NCBI RefSeq assembly: GCF_003710905.1
Contig: NZ_RHHV01000010.1
Location: forward strand, 62,001-126,000
Length of the DNA stretch: 64,000 bases
Reading direction: 5' to 3'
From: Brevibacillus parabrevis
GTDB lineage: Bacteria > Bacillota > Bacilli > Brevibacillales > Brevibacillaceae
This document shows positions 44,006 through 52,621 of this stretch, piece by piece. A model generated the notes under the pieces. The model made no database searches, was not told the origin of the DNA, and was given only the letters and a program-made list of their open reading frames with translations. The position numbers and the translations under genes are program-made. Within the stretch, counting starts at the first letter, position 1. Every line of letters starts with the position of its first letter.

Positions 44006-44935
44006 ATGAAAGTATTGGTACTGGGAGCGGGCGGAATTGGCGGTTACTTTGGCGGCAGATTGGCGGAGTCAGGGGTGGATGTAACGTTTCTGGTGCGCGA
44101 ACGTAGATACAAGCAAATGCAAGAGCGGGGATTGCGGGTGCAAAGCATTCACGGCGACTTGCATCTGGAACAGCCGCAGATGATTCAGGCGGGGGAAGCT
44201 GCGGGGCCTTTTGACGTCGTATTGTTGTCCAACAAAGCGTACACGCTAACAGAAAGCATCGACGCGATTGCTCCCTACGTCAGTGAACATACGGTCGTCA
44301 TCCCGTTGCTGAACGGAATCGCTCACATGGAGCTGCTGTGGGATCGCTTCGGGCGCGAGCGTGTGCTGGGAGGGCTTTGTTTTATTGAAACAACGCTGAA
44401 TGCAGAGGGCGATGTCGTGCAAACCAGCCCGATCCACGATGCGGTGTTCGGGGAATGGGAGGGCGGAAAAAGCGAGCGTGTCGAGAAGATCGAGCAAGCT
44501 TTTGCCAATATTAACGGAACGATGCGGGCCAGCAACAACATCCAGCGAGAGGCTTGGCACAAATACTTGTTCATTGCGACGTTCTCCGGGATCACCACGC
44601 TCATGAACTCCGCTGTCGGTCCGATTCGCGAAGCGGCGTACGGTGTAGAGCTGACAAGACAGCTGGCTGAGGAAATCGTTTCGGTCATGCAAGCTCTGGA
44701 AGCACCGATCAAGCCGGACATCGTCGAAAAGCAAATGGAGACTTTCCAAAACCAGCGCCCGCAGACGAAGTCCTCCATGCTCCGCGATATGGAAAAAGGG
44801 CTTCCGGTCGAAGCCGACCATCTGCAAGGCTACCTTTTGGAGCGAGCCGAGCAAAGCGGCTTGTCCACTCCGCTTTTGAAAGTTGTCTACAATAATCTGA
44901 AGGTTTACGAACTGAAGCGGGAAGAAGGCAAATAA
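44006..44935 (+). CDS. panE: 2-dehydropantoate 2-reductase family protein
   Basis: The product has 309 residues: Rossmann GAGGIGGYFGGRLAESG at the N terminus, the family NKAYT and PLLNGIAHMELL segments, and the C-terminal helical domain with catalytic Lys (REAWHKYLFIATFSGITTL). It reduces ketopantoate to pantoate with NADPH in coenzyme A synthesis; several paralogs in Bacillales act on other 2-oxoacids. GGAGG sets the start. It is followed 47 bases later by ispH. Confidence 0.88.
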   Translation: MKVLVLGAGGIGGYFGGRLAESGVDVTFLVRERRYKQMQERGLRVQSIHGDLHLEQPQMIQAGEAAGPFDVVLLSNKAYTLTESIDAIAPYVSEHTVVIPLLNGIAHMELLWDRFGRERVLGGLCFIETTLNAEGDVVQTSPIHDAVFGEWEGGKSERVEKIEQAFANINGTMRASNNIQREAWHKYLFIATFSGITTLMNSAVGPIREAAYGVELTRQLAEEIVSVMQALEAPIKPDIVEKQMETFQNQRPQTKSSMLRDMEKGLPVEADHLQGYLLERAEQSGLSTPLLKVVYNNLKVYELKREEGK

Positions 44936-44982
44936 GGTATAATAGTGGGCGAACATCATTAGAAATTTAGGAGGGGTTATAG

Positions 44983-45918
44983 ATGGAAGTCATCAAGATT
45001 TCCCCCCGCGGATATTGCTATGGTGTTGTCGAGGCCATGGTCTTGGCAGCGCGTACAGCCAACAATCTCGACTTTCCCCGCCCGATTCACATATTGGGCA
45101 TGATCGTACACAATGCCCACATCGTTGAGGCGTTTGAAAAACAAGGCGTCAAAACGTTGGACGGAGAAGACCGGATGGCTCTCTTGGATCAGATCGACGA
45201 AGGAACCGTCATCTTCACCGCGCACGGCGTCTCTCCCGAGGTGCGGAAAAAAGCAAGGGACAAAGGGCTGACAGTAGTCGATGCGACCTGCCCGGACGTG
45301 ACCAAGACACACGATCTGATCCGTGAAAAAATCGCGGACGGCTATCATGTGATTTACATCGGGAAAAAGGGGCATCCAGAGCCGGAGGGCGCTGTCGGCA
45401 TTGCGCCGGATCGCGTGCATCTCGTGCAAAAAATCGAAGAGCTGGAGCAGCTCGACGTACCGACTGACAAACTCATCGTGACCAATCAGACGACGATGAG
45501 CCAGTGGGATGTCAAGCATTTGATGGACGCCATTCTGGAGCGCTTCCCGGGGGTGGAAGTGCACAACGAGATTTGTCTGGCAACGCAAGTTCGTCAAGAA
45601 GCGGTGGCTGGCCAGGCAGGAGAAGCCGATCTGTGTCTCGTCGTGGGCGATCCGCGAAGCAACAACTCGAACCGATTGGCCCAAGTGTCGGAGGAGATCG
45701 CGAATGTGCCGTCCTATCGGATTGCCGATTTGTCCGAGCTGGACATCGAATGGCTGCGCGGAAAGAAAAACGTGGCGGTTACGTCCGGGGCGTCTACGCC
45801 AACTCCTTTGACCAAGGAAGTCATTTCGTTCCTGGAGCAATTTGATGAGTTCAACCCGGCTACATGGGAAAAGAAACGGACTGTCGACATGACGAAAATT
45901 TTGCCGAGGGTGAAATAG
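44983..45918 (+). CDS. ispH: 4-hydroxy-3-methylbut-2-enyl diphosphate reductase
   Basis: The product has 311 residues and is the last enzyme of the MEP isoprenoid pathway, an iron-sulfur enzyme making IPP and DMAPP. The three cluster cysteines are Cys12 (PRGYCYGV), Cys103 (DATCPDVTK) and Cys198 (NEICLATQ). The substrate-binding His43 and His81 ([10 protein letters not shown]), and SNNSNRL, are also present. AGGAGGGG precedes the start. A membrane transporter gene follows ten bases later. Confidence 0.95.
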   Translation: MEVIKISPRGYCYGVVEAMVLAARTANNLDFPRPIHILGMIVHNAHIVEAFEKQGVKTLDGEDRMALLDQIDEGTVIFTAHGVSPEVRKKARDKGLTVVDATCPDVTKTHDLIREKIADGYHVIYIGKKGHPEPEGAVGIAPDRVHLVQKIEELEQLDVPTDKLIVTNQTTMSQWDVKHLMDAILERFPGVEVHNEICLATQVRQEAVAGQAGEADLCLVVGDPRSNNSNRLAQVSEEIANVPSYRIADLSELDIEWLRGKKNVAVTSGASTPTPLTKEVISFLEQFDEFNPATWEKKRTVDMTKILPRVK

Positions 45919-45927
45919 GAGAGCCAT

Positions 45928-47148
45928 ATGCCAGGATCACAGGTCGGTATCGGATTATCGGGCGCTGGCGGGAGATACTTCAGTCTCAGCGCCCTTTACC
46001 TTTTTATTTATTACGGGTTTGGGGCATTTTCTCCGCTCATTACCCAGTATTACAATTCCATTTCGCTCACAGGCACCCAGATTGGATTGATCAGTGCCGT
46101 AGCCCCAGTCGTTTCGATTATCGCTCAGCCGATGTGGGGCCTTTTTTGTGACCGCTTTCAAATTCGCAAAACTGTGTTGATTCTGACACTTGTTGTCTCG
46201 GGATTGGTAGGATTGTTTTTCATCGGGACGTCTGCCTTTGCTTTTGTCTTTTTGCTTTACCTGATCCTGTCGTTTTTTCAAAGCGCGATTATCCCGGTCT
46301 CCGACAGTCTGGCGTTGGGATATGCGAAAAAAAACGGGCTGCAATTCGGCGACATCCGCTTATGGGGAGCGGTAGGGTTTGCGCTTGCGGCATTGGTCAC
46401 AGGGCTGCTGGTTGAGAAGCTGGGGCCGTCCGTGCTCTTTTATTCTTACTGTTTCGCGCTGTTGATCGCCGTGCTGCTTGTGTTGCGCGTACCGGATGAG
46501 TCGCAGGAGACGCCGCGCTTTCGGGTTGGCATGCTGACTGGCATGCGCGATCTGCTGCGGATGCCGCGCTATTTGTTGTTTCTTTTGGCGTCGTTTTGCG
46601 TGCTCGGAGCTGTGAACGCGAACAACATCTGGTTTTCGCTGTTTTATCAGGAGATTGGCGGCACTGTGGCGGGAGTAGGGCTGGCTTTTCTGTTGTTCGC
46701 AGGCAGTGAAGCGCCGTTCATGAAGCTGGCAGGCATGATCGTGCGGAGGTGGGGGCTGGAGCTGACGCTTTTGCTCGCCGCTGTATTCGGAGCGGCACGC
46801 TGGCTTTGGTACAGCTCGGCTCCAAGCACGACGCTAGTCATCGCCATGTTTTTCGTCCAAGGAATTTCGGTCGGATTTTACTTGGCGACATCCGCCCAAT
46901 TTGTGCGCGAAAATACGCCCGCTTCCCTCCAGGTGACGGCGCTGGCCATCTTCTTTTCCGTGGGAGGCGGGCTGGGAACGATGCTGTGCAATCTGGCGGC
47001 TGGCTGGATCAAAGATTCCTATTCCACGCTAGGCATTTATTTATTTTTCGGGATCATCACGGTAATCGGGATCATTCCGTTGGTGATGATCAAATTCGGG
47101 CCGTGGAAGCAGCGTTCGTTCGACGAGGACGCGGAGGTTACTCAATAA
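45928..47148 (+). CDS. MFS transporter, LacY/YwbF-like
   Basis: The product has 406 residues with twelve helices. The N-terminal half reads YYGFGAFSPLITQYYNSISLTGTQIGLISA...MWGLFCDRFQIRKTVL, the MFS_1-like or nucleoside/sugar symporter group. RLWGAVGFALAALVTG in the middle is also typical of this group. The substrate is unknown. It appears cotranscribed with ispH and overlaps the convergent cupredoxin-like gene by 11 bases. Confidence 0.87.
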   Translation: MPGSQVGIGLSGAGGRYFSLSALYLFIYYGFGAFSPLITQYYNSISLTGTQIGLISAVAPVVSIIAQPMWGLFCDRFQIRKTVLILTLVVSGLVGLFFIGTSAFAFVFLLYLILSFFQSAIIPVSDSLALGYAKKNGLQFGDIRLWGAVGFALAALVTGLLVEKLGPSVLFYSYCFALLIAVLLVLRVPDESQETPRFRVGMLTGMRDLLRMPRYLLFLLASFCVLGAVNANNIWFSLFYQEIGGTVAGVGLAFLLFAGSEAPFMKLAGMIVRRWGLELTLLLAAVFGAARWLWYSSAPSTTLVIAMFFVQGISVGFYLATSAQFVRENTPASLQVTALAIFFSVGGGLGTMLCNLAAGWIKDSYSTLGIYLFFGIITVIGIIPLVMIKFGPWKQRSFDEDAEVTQ

Positions 47149-47527
47149 TGAGCATGCCCTGATAGCCGCTTTCCGGATAGCCAGGTGCATCCGAAACGAA
47201 GAAGAACCGCCCTTTTTTAGCGGCGGAAAACTGCAACATGGTCGACTGGGTAGGCTTCAGCTCCATGGAAGCCAGGTTCAGCTCGCGTATGGACAGATTG
47301 TGCGGCCGGGTGTCTGTGTTGACGATCATGAGGGAGACTCGCTCGCCTTCTTTGGCAGACAGCTGGCTGGGGAGAAAGCCGGCGCCGGAAATCGTGACGG
47401 TGTGCGTCCGCGTTGTGGCGGCGTAGGAAGTAAGCATGTGTTGATGATGATGCGTCCAAAGCAGCGTTAATGTCACGGCAAGTGCGAGGAGTGGATAGCG
47501 AAGCTGCCGGAACCATTGACGAGACAT
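47138..47527 (-). CDS. membrane-anchored cupredoxin-like protein with degenerate copper site
   Basis: The product has 129 residues: one N-terminal anchor or signal helix (about 10-24), then a cupredoxin-fold domain (TVTISGAGFLPSQLSAKEGERVSLMIVN). The first copper-ligand position keeps His (RPHNLSI). The later ligand loop, usually Cys-His-Met, reads SDAPGYPESGYQGM, with Ser and Tyr in place of Cys and His, so type-1 copper binding is unlikely. AAAGGAG precedes the start. Confidence 0.78.
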   Translation of the reverse strand: MSRQWFRQLRYPLLALAVTLTLLWTHHHQHMLTSYAATTRTHTVTISGAGFLPSQLSAKEGERVSLMIVNTDTRPHNLSIRELNLASMELKPTQSTMLQFSAAKKGRFFFVSDAPGYPESGYQGMLIIE

Positions 47528-47690
47528 TTTGCATTCAGCTCCTTTGCGGCAATAACATGGTGGTTGTAGATTGTACTATTATCCTGTCCTCAGTCATTGC
47601 CCAATAAACACATTTTTCCTCAGCCCCCGACGCAAGGCGAAATGCTGCCATCGCGGGCGAATGGTCTGTGTCTTGCAGGAGTGAATAGTG

Positions 47691-47722
47691 AAAAGCTCTC
47701 TTGAAAAAGAGGGCTTTTTCTT
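47691..47722 (+). terminator. orphan intrinsic terminator before the PadR operon
   Basis: AAAAGCTCTCTT and AAGAGGGCTTTT form a long stem around GAAA, followed by T-rich sequence. No rightward gene lies directly upstream, so it may insulate the PadR promoter or end an unannotated RNA. Confidence 0.6.
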
Positions 47723-47755
47723 TTTGCGGAACAGAGCGATTCAATCTATCTCACG

Positions 47756-47793
47756 CATATTACTTTGTCATACATAGTAATATGTGCTATGCT
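47756..47793 (+). promoter_or_regulatory. PadR operator overlapping a sigma-A promoter
   Basis: CATATTACT and AGTAATATG (47756-47764 and 47776-47784) form a perfect nine-base dyad. TTGTCA (47765-47770) and TATGCT (47788-47793), 17 bases apart, form the promoter, with the -35 box inside the dyad. This is the arrangement of an autorepressed PadR gene. Confidence 0.7.
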
Positions 47794-47813
47794 GTACTTA
47801 TGAGGTGAGCCGG

Positions 47814-48161
47814 ATGAGTGACAAAGGCATTAGCAGCGATTTGATCCGCGGACACATCGATACGATCATTCTGCGGGTTTTGTGTGAAAAAGACAGTTAC
47901 GGATATGAGATCATCAAAACGATTTTTCAAAACAGCGAGCAGCAATATGAATTGAAGGAGCCTTCCCTGTACACCAGTCTGAAAAGATTGGAGGGGCAAA
48001 AGCTCATTTCGTCATATTGGGGCGATGAAAGTCAGGGCGGCAGGCGCAAATATTATCAGATCACCGCAGAAGGCAGGGCGGCATATGCAAGCGCGCTCGC
48101 TTCGTGGCAGGTCGCCAAACGGTTGATAGACAAGCTGATCGCCAGACAGGAGGAAGCGTGA
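47814..48161 (+). CDS. PadR-family transcriptional regulator
   Basis: The product has 115 residues: a winged helix-turn-helix with the PadR core (LIRGHIDTIILRVLCEKDSYGYEIIKTIF, LKEPSLYTSLKRLEGQKLISSYW, GGRRKYYQITAEGR) and a short C-terminal dimerisation helix. GAGGTGAG sets the start. It is followed by two membrane-protein genes in the same operon, the usual PadR gene plus permease-prefix protein arrangement. The signal is unknown. Confidence 0.92.
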   Translation: MSDKGISSDLIRGHIDTIILRVLCEKDSYGYEIIKTIFQNSEQQYELKEPSLYTSLKRLEGQKLISSYWGDESQGGRRKYYQITAEGRAAYASALASWQVAKRLIDKLIARQEEA

Positions 48162-48838
48162 TGGAACATTTGCAAGCTCATGTGGAAAAGCTGTTTTACA
48201 AATACAAAAAGAGCAGCCAGATAGAAGAGTTGAAGTGGGAAGTGCTGAGCAATCTGGAAGCGCGAGTCGCGGATTTGGTCGCAGACGGGATGGAGCTGGA
48301 AGAAGCGATGCGTGTCGCCATCGAGCAGCTTCCTTCGGCGGATCAGCTCGTCGGGGAAAAGCGCAAGGTATACGCCGCGGTTTTCATGCAGGAGCTGGTA
48401 CAGCGCGTGCTTTTGTACACCTTGGTCGCCTGGGTGCTGACGATGCCGCTGCGGATATGGGGAATGGGCATTTTGCTGAATCACAGTTTGCTTGCCCTTT
48501 GTTTGCTGGAAGGAGCTGTGTTTGCTGCTTTGCTCGGGATAAATCGGAAGACTGGCAAGCGAAAAGCTGTCGAGCTGAGCCTTCGCTCTGCTTTTACCTT
48601 GCGAAAAACGGCCTGGTTGCTGTGGGGATTGTACATGGCTGTATCGGTTGCGTATACGACAGCGCTGCATTTTGGCAGCGATATTTGGTTCGCCAGGGAG
48701 ATCAGCCTGTCCGGGCCGTATCAGTTCGCCACGGTCGCCGTAGAGTATGTGTTGCCCCTCGTCTCTATCATCGTGCCGCTGTTGTTGCACGTCGTCCCAG
48801 ATGTGATGATGCAGTGCGAAGCGAGGGAGGAAGATTGA
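48161..48838 (+). CDS. permease-prefix / HAAS-domain membrane protein
   Basis: The product has 225 residues. The N-terminal helical domain (residues 1-75, EHLQAHVEKLF...LEEAMRVAIEQLPSADQLVGE) is the type found fused to or next to PadR-controlled permeases. Four membrane helices follow. It begins at the ATG overlapping the PadR stop by one base, with AGGAGG upstream. The role is unassigned; such proteins often accompany stress-linked ABC or signalling modules. Confidence 0.78.
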   Translation: MEHLQAHVEKLFYKYKKSSQIEELKWEVLSNLEARVADLVADGMELEEAMRVAIEQLPSADQLVGEKRKVYAAVFMQELVQRVLLYTLVAWVLTMPLRIWGMGILLNHSLLALCLLEGAVFAALLGINRKTGKRKAVELSLRSAFTLRKTAWLLWGLYMAVSVAYTTALHFGSDIWFAREISLSGPYQFATVAVEYVLPLVSIIVPLLLHVVPDVMMQCEAREED

Positions 48839-48839
48839 G

Positions 48840-49394
48840 ATGAGAACGAAGCTGATTGTTTTGCTCGCGGTAATCGGTTTGGGCATGTTTGCCTTGATTC
48901 AGGGCGTCATCATTCCTGACAGAGAGCTTGCTGCCAAACAGTATTTGGAAGACCAGCAAAATCCGCTGACACACGATTTGCAAACGATTTTGCCGTACAA
49001 GCACAAATACATGGGGGCGGTTTCCAACCTGAATTTGTTCAACCATTTGCCGTTGAGCAATGAGCGGCGCTCGTTTCAGCTGCGTCCCGAGCAATTTGCG
49101 ATTGAGGTCAAGTACGAAGCCAGCGAGTTGCGTTCCGACGAGAAAAAGATCAGGCAAGCTCTGCTGTACAATTCTGTTGCGGCTTTTGCCCTGATTGACA
49201 ATTTGCAAATCATCGAGTACCAGTTCGTGGACGAGACGCTGACGATTGCCCGCGCCGACATTCAAAAAGCGTTTGGAGACGATTTGGAGTCGCTGTTGAC
49301 GACAGACAAGTGGCGGTCCGAAGTGCAGGAGAAGTGGAGAGACGAGGCGTTTTTGGCAGAGAGTGTGAAGTTGCTGCGAGAAAAGCGGCAGTAG
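48840..49394 (+). CDS. DUF4825-like membrane-anchored protein
   Basis: The product has 184 residues with an N-terminal helix (LIVLLAVIGLGMFALIQGVI), then an extracytoplasmic domain with LPYKHKYMGAVSNLNLFNHLPL, the segment typical of DUF4825 proteins. The C-terminal part is helical and charged. It begins one base after the preceding stop and ends the PadR operon. No function is known. Confidence 0.72.
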   Translation: MRTKLIVLLAVIGLGMFALIQGVIIPDRELAAKQYLEDQQNPLTHDLQTILPYKHKYMGAVSNLNLFNHLPLSNERRSFQLRPEQFAIEVKYEASELRSDEKKIRQALLYNSVAAFALIDNLQIIEYQFVDETLTIARADIQKAFGDDLESLLTTDKWRSEVQEKWRDEAFLAESVKLLREKRQ

Positions 49395-49443
49395 AGGTAG
49401 GAAAAGCAAGAAGTCTTCTGTTTGGGGGTCAGTCCCGTCTCCC

Positions 49444-49470
49444 GGCAAGCAGGGGAAGGCTTGCTTTTTC
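49444..49470 (+). terminator. intrinsic terminator of the PadR operon
   Basis: GGCAAGC and GCTTGC pair around an eight-base loop, followed by TTTTTC. Confidence 0.75.
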
Positions 49471-49511
49471 TGTTTGGCCGGGAGCAGGCTTGAGGGCCGC
49501 TTGCGCTTGCC

Positions 49512-50039
49512 TTAGGCAAAAAACGCTGGAGAATAGCGAACCGTTCCATGGACGCCATCCAGACCGCCAGGAACAAGCTCCAGCGCCATGAATGCTTCGT
49601 CCGGCACTTCAAAAGGAGCGCGGATATCCCATTGCGAAGCGGGACGGAAGCCGAACTTGGGGTAGTATTTCGCATGTCCGAGCACGACGATCGCTGTATA
49701 CCCAAGCTCTTTGGCGATCTCGATCGACTTGTTGATCAGCGCAGTCCCGATTCCTTTTCCTTGCTGGGAGGGGAGGACGGAGACGGGAGCCAGGGCGAGC
49801 GCCTGATGGCAAGAGCCGCCAGCGTGAACGATCTCGATTTTGCTCAGCAACAAATGTCCGATGATGCTGTCGTGCTCTTCATAGACGAGTGACAGGGCAG
49901 GGATGAATGCGTCGGATGCTCGCAAGCGCGAAACCAAAAGATGCTCGCTGTGATCACTGAAAGGCTCATCGGCAAAGGCGGCTTGTACTACTTGCTCGGT
50001 TGCGAGATAATCGCTCGGTTTTTCTGCACGAATCGGCAT
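49512..50039 (-). CDS. GNAT-family N-acetyltransferase
   Basis: The product has 175 residues with the GNAT acetyl-CoA loop VLPSQQGKGIGTALINKSIE (motif A) and the following GHAKYYPKFGF segment common in YhbS-like members. It is cytoplasmic. The substrate is unknown; small-molecule amines or protein N termini are possible. It is convergent with the PadR operon and precedes the phosphate-transport genes in the leftward direction without close linkage. Confidence 0.88.
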   Translation of the reverse strand: MPIRAEKPSDYLATEQVVQAAFADEPFSDHSEHLLVSRLRASDAFIPALSLVYEEHDSIIGHLLLSKIEIVHAGGSCHQALALAPVSVLPSQQGKGIGTALINKSIEIAKELGYTAIVVLGHAKYYPKFGFRPASQWDIRAPFEVPDEAFMALELVPGGLDGVHGTVRYSPAFFA

Positions 50040-50143
50040 GATCTATTCCTCCGAATGTCTTTTCCCCATTGTACATCAAGCTGATTCAGATGGCGTACTG
50101 GCGATCACATTCGCGAAGGCGGCTTTGAATACAGCACCCCCCA

Positions 50144-51151
50144 TTAAAAAAACAGGCTTAACACGTAGTAAAAGAAAGCAGCAAGCAGCGCGGAGATGGG
50201 GAGGGTGATAAACCACGTAATGATGATTCGCTTGGCGACGCCCCAGTTGACCCCTTTCAGCCGTTTTGCCGCCCCGACGCCCATAATTCCCGACGAAATC
50301 ACATGGGTGGAGCTGACCGGAAGCCCCAGCTGTGTAAAGGTAAAAATGATCGTGGAGGAGCTTAAATCGGCGGTAGCGCCGTTGATCGGCTCGATTTTCG
50401 TAATTTTGCCGCCGACGGTCTTGATAATTTTCCAGCCGCCGACAGAGGTGCCAAGCCCCATCGATATCGCGCAAATCAGCTGGACCCAAAACGGAATGGT
50501 CGCCGTATCAGTATGCAAGCCAGCAGCTACCAGAGCAAAGACGATAATGCCCATCGCTTTTTGTGCATCGTTCGTTCCCTGTGTAAAAGATTGCAGGGCG
50601 GCGGTGACGATCTGAAAGTAACGAAAGCCCCGGTTCACTTTGGCGGGCGGGATGTGGATGCTGCGAAACACGGCGTAAACGAGCTTCATCAACACAAAAG
50701 CGGCGACGAGCGCGATGATCGGCGACAAAATCAACGCCTCGAAAATTTCGACGAAGCCGTTCCAGTTAATTTGCTGCACGCCGGCCGAAGTGAGAACCGC
50801 TCCCACGACTGAGCCGATCAATGCGTGGGAAGAACTGCTGGGAATGCCGTACCACCACGTAACCAAGTTCCAGAAGATCGCGGCCAACAGCGCAGCCAGC
50901 ACGATCAATACGCCAAATTCCAGCTTGGCGGGATCGGCGATTTTTCCTCCGATCGTTTTCGCGACTCCGGTAAAGGCGAGAGCGCCGACAAAATTCATCA
51001 CGGCAGCCAGCGCAATAGCCGTTTTCGGCGGCAATGCTTTTGTCGAGACGGTGGTGGCGATCGCGTTGGCCGTATCGTGGAAGCCGTTGATAAAGTCAAA
51101 AGAAACAGCCAGCACAATAACAGCCACAACAAGAGGCAGGCTTGTATGCAT
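50144..51151 (-). CDS. pit: PiT-family inorganic phosphate transporter
   Basis: The product has 335 residues with about ten helices and the two family signatures: FDFINGFHDTANAIATTVSTKAL near the N terminus and GTNDAQKAMGII in the second half. It carries metal-phosphate with H+ into the cell at low affinity. It is cotranscribed with the PhoU-like DUF47 gene 18 bases upstream, the standard Bacillales pair. The reading could also fit a sulfate permease of the same fold, but context favours phosphate. Confidence 0.93.
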   Translation of the reverse strand: MHTSLPLVVAVIVLAVSFDFINGFHDTANAIATTVSTKALPPKTAIALAAVMNFVGALAFTGVAKTIGGKIADPAKLEFGVLIVLAALLAAIFWNLVTWWYGIPSSSSHALIGSVVGAVLTSAGVQQINWNGFVEIFEALILSPIIALVAAFVLMKLVYAVFRSIHIPPAKVNRGFRYFQIVTAALQSFTQGTNDAQKAMGIIVFALVAAGLHTDTATIPFWVQLICAISMGLGTSVGGWKIIKTVGGKITKIEPINGATADLSSSTIIFTFTQLGLPVSSTHVISSGIMGVGAAKRLKGVNWGVAKRIIITWFITLPISALLAAFFYYVLSLFF

Positions 51152-51169
51152 GAGAGTAGCCTCCTTGGT

Positions 51170-51787
51170 TTATGTATTGCCCATGATTACAGTCTCCATC
51201 GCGTCAGCGACATCCTCGCAATGATCCATGATGTCCTCCAGTACCTCGTAAATCTCCTTGAACTGCATAATGTGAATCGGATCGCTCGACGCTTTGAACA
51301 GCCGGCGAATACTTTCCCGCTCAAGCTCATCCCCGGTACTTTCCAAATCGTTGATCCGAATAATGTACTCCTTCATGCCTGGCAGCTTTTGCTTTTGCAA
51401 CAGCTCGATGGCGAGCAAAATTTGCTGGGTAGAATCCTCGATCAGCTGGCCGAACCGCACCATTGTTTCATCCGGCTCCATGATGTCGTACATGTAAAGG
51501 CGAGCCGCACACCCTTCCAGACCGTCCAGCACATCGTCCAGCTTGATCGCCAGGTTCATCACGTCTTCACGCTCGATTGCCGTGATGAACGTCTTGTTGA
51601 TGCGCACAATGATTTCGTGGATCAGCTTGTCGCCCTTTGACTCGAACACTTTCATTTCCTCGGCAAAGCTTTTTAAGGTGTCCAGCGAATTGATTTTATA
51701 TTGGTTGAAATACACAGCGGAATCATGCACGTTTTTGGCGATTTCGTACAAGTCGTCCAAAAGGGCATCCGATTTGGTAAAAAGCAT
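51170..51787 (-). CDS. DUF47 / PhoU-like phosphate-transport accessory protein
   Basis: The product has 205 residues, all-helical, with two PhoU-like bundles carrying the metal-binding E/D patterns (FESKGDKLIHEIIVRIN and LESTGDELERESIRRLF). It pairs with the Pit transporter and likely tunes it. Its ribosome-binding site GGAGG (51795-51799) lies in the 3' arm of the hairpin after lysE, so upstream termination and translation start are intertwined. Confidence 0.9.
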   Translation of the reverse strand: MLFTKSDALLDDLYEIAKNVHDSAVYFNQYKINSLDTLKSFAEEMKVFESKGDKLIHEIIVRINKTFITAIEREDVMNLAIKLDDVLDGLEGCAARLYMYDIMEPDETMVRFGQLIEDSTQQILLAIELLQKQKLPGMKEYIIRINDLESTGDELERESIRRLFKASSDPIHIMQFKEIYEVLEDIMDHCEDVADAMETVIMGNT

Positions 51788-51835
51788 AAAAAGACCTCCA
51801 CATCGTAAGTCGACTAGACATAGTGTGAGTGGAGG
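51788..51835 (-). terminator. lysE terminator that also contains the DUF47 RBS
   Basis: Read leftward, CCTCCAC (51835-51829) and GTGGAGG (51801-51795) form the outer stem, followed by TCTTTTT and then the DUF47 ATG. The 3' arm is the gene's Shine-Dalgarno sequence, so the fold would both end lysE readthrough and block DUF47 translation. Confidence 0.55.
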
Positions 51836-51863
51836 CGGGTTTCGTTATTCACTTTTCGCAAAT

Positions 51864-52478
51864 CTAGAGCGAAAGGAGCTGGCTTGCCATGTAAACGGCG
51901 ACACCCCACATGATCAGCGCCGAAACGATGTTCAATGTGCGCAGCAAGCTGCCGGAGCGATCCAGCTTGCCCGTGATTCTGCCTGCCAGCGCCAAGCCGA
52001 AAAACCAGAGGCAGGAGACGAGAATGCAGGCGAGCGTAAAGCCCCACTTTTCCGTGCCTGCATAGCTGAGCGAGCTGGTCCCGATTACCCCGATCGTATC
52101 GAGGATCGCATGCGGATTGAGCAGCGACACCGAAGCGGCAAACATCATTTGCTTTTTCGCGGAAAAGCTTTCCTTCTCTCTGTTTTCCGGATCGGGACGG
52201 CTGCGCCAGGTCAAGTAGCCCATGTACAGCAAAAAGCAGACGCCGATTATGTACAAGACCGTTTTCAGCCAGGTCACAGTCAACACGATCAAGGATACGC
52301 CGAGAACAGCGAGCAAAATCAGGATGGCATCGCATACGGCAGCCGTAACAATGACAGGTGCGGCTCGCCACAACGTAGGCTGCGAAGCTCCTTGATTGAA
52401 TACAAACACGTTTTGCGCTCCAAGCGGCAAAATCAGCCCAAAGGCGAGCACAAAACCGTGCAAAATGGCTTCGGCCAC
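51864..52478 (-). CDS. LysE/ArgO-family amino-acid exporter
   Basis: The product has 204 residues and six helices: GFVLAFGLILPLGAQNVFVFNQGA at the start and SLLNPHAILDTIGVIG in the middle, the LysE/ArgO landmarks. It exports basic or other amino acids. It is divergent from a MocR regulator whose probable operator lies in the 143-base gap. The substrate is not set by sequence. Confidence 0.9.
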   Translation of the reverse strand: MAEAILHGFVLAFGLILPLGAQNVFVFNQGASQPTLWRAAPVIVTAAVCDAILILLAVLGVSLIVLTVTWLKTVLYIIGVCFLLYMGYLTWRSRPDPENREKESFSAKKQMMFAASVSLLNPHAILDTIGVIGTSSLSYAGTEKWGFTLACILVSCLWFFGLALAGRITGKLDRSGSLLRTLNIVSALIMWGVAVYMASQLLSL

Positions 52479-52562
52479 GATTTCTTCCTCCTTTTTCCCA
52501 TAAGCACATGAGTGATTGCGTTACCGACATTATGGCGGAGGAAGGGCGGAATGTCTCCAGCC

Positions 52563-52598
52563 AATTGGTTTGCTCGCATCCCAACCAATTTGTACAAT
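52563..52598 (+). promoter_or_regulatory. promoter and dyad operator between lysE and the MocR gene
   Basis: TTGCTC (52570-52575) and TACAAT (52593-52598) are 17 bases apart. AATTGGTT (52563-52570) and AACCAATT (52583-52590) form a perfect eight-base inverted repeat across the same promoter, suitable for the MocR protein or another regulator. Confidence 0.6.
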
Positions 52599-52621
52599 GG
52601 ACGTAGAGGAGGAGAGAACGG

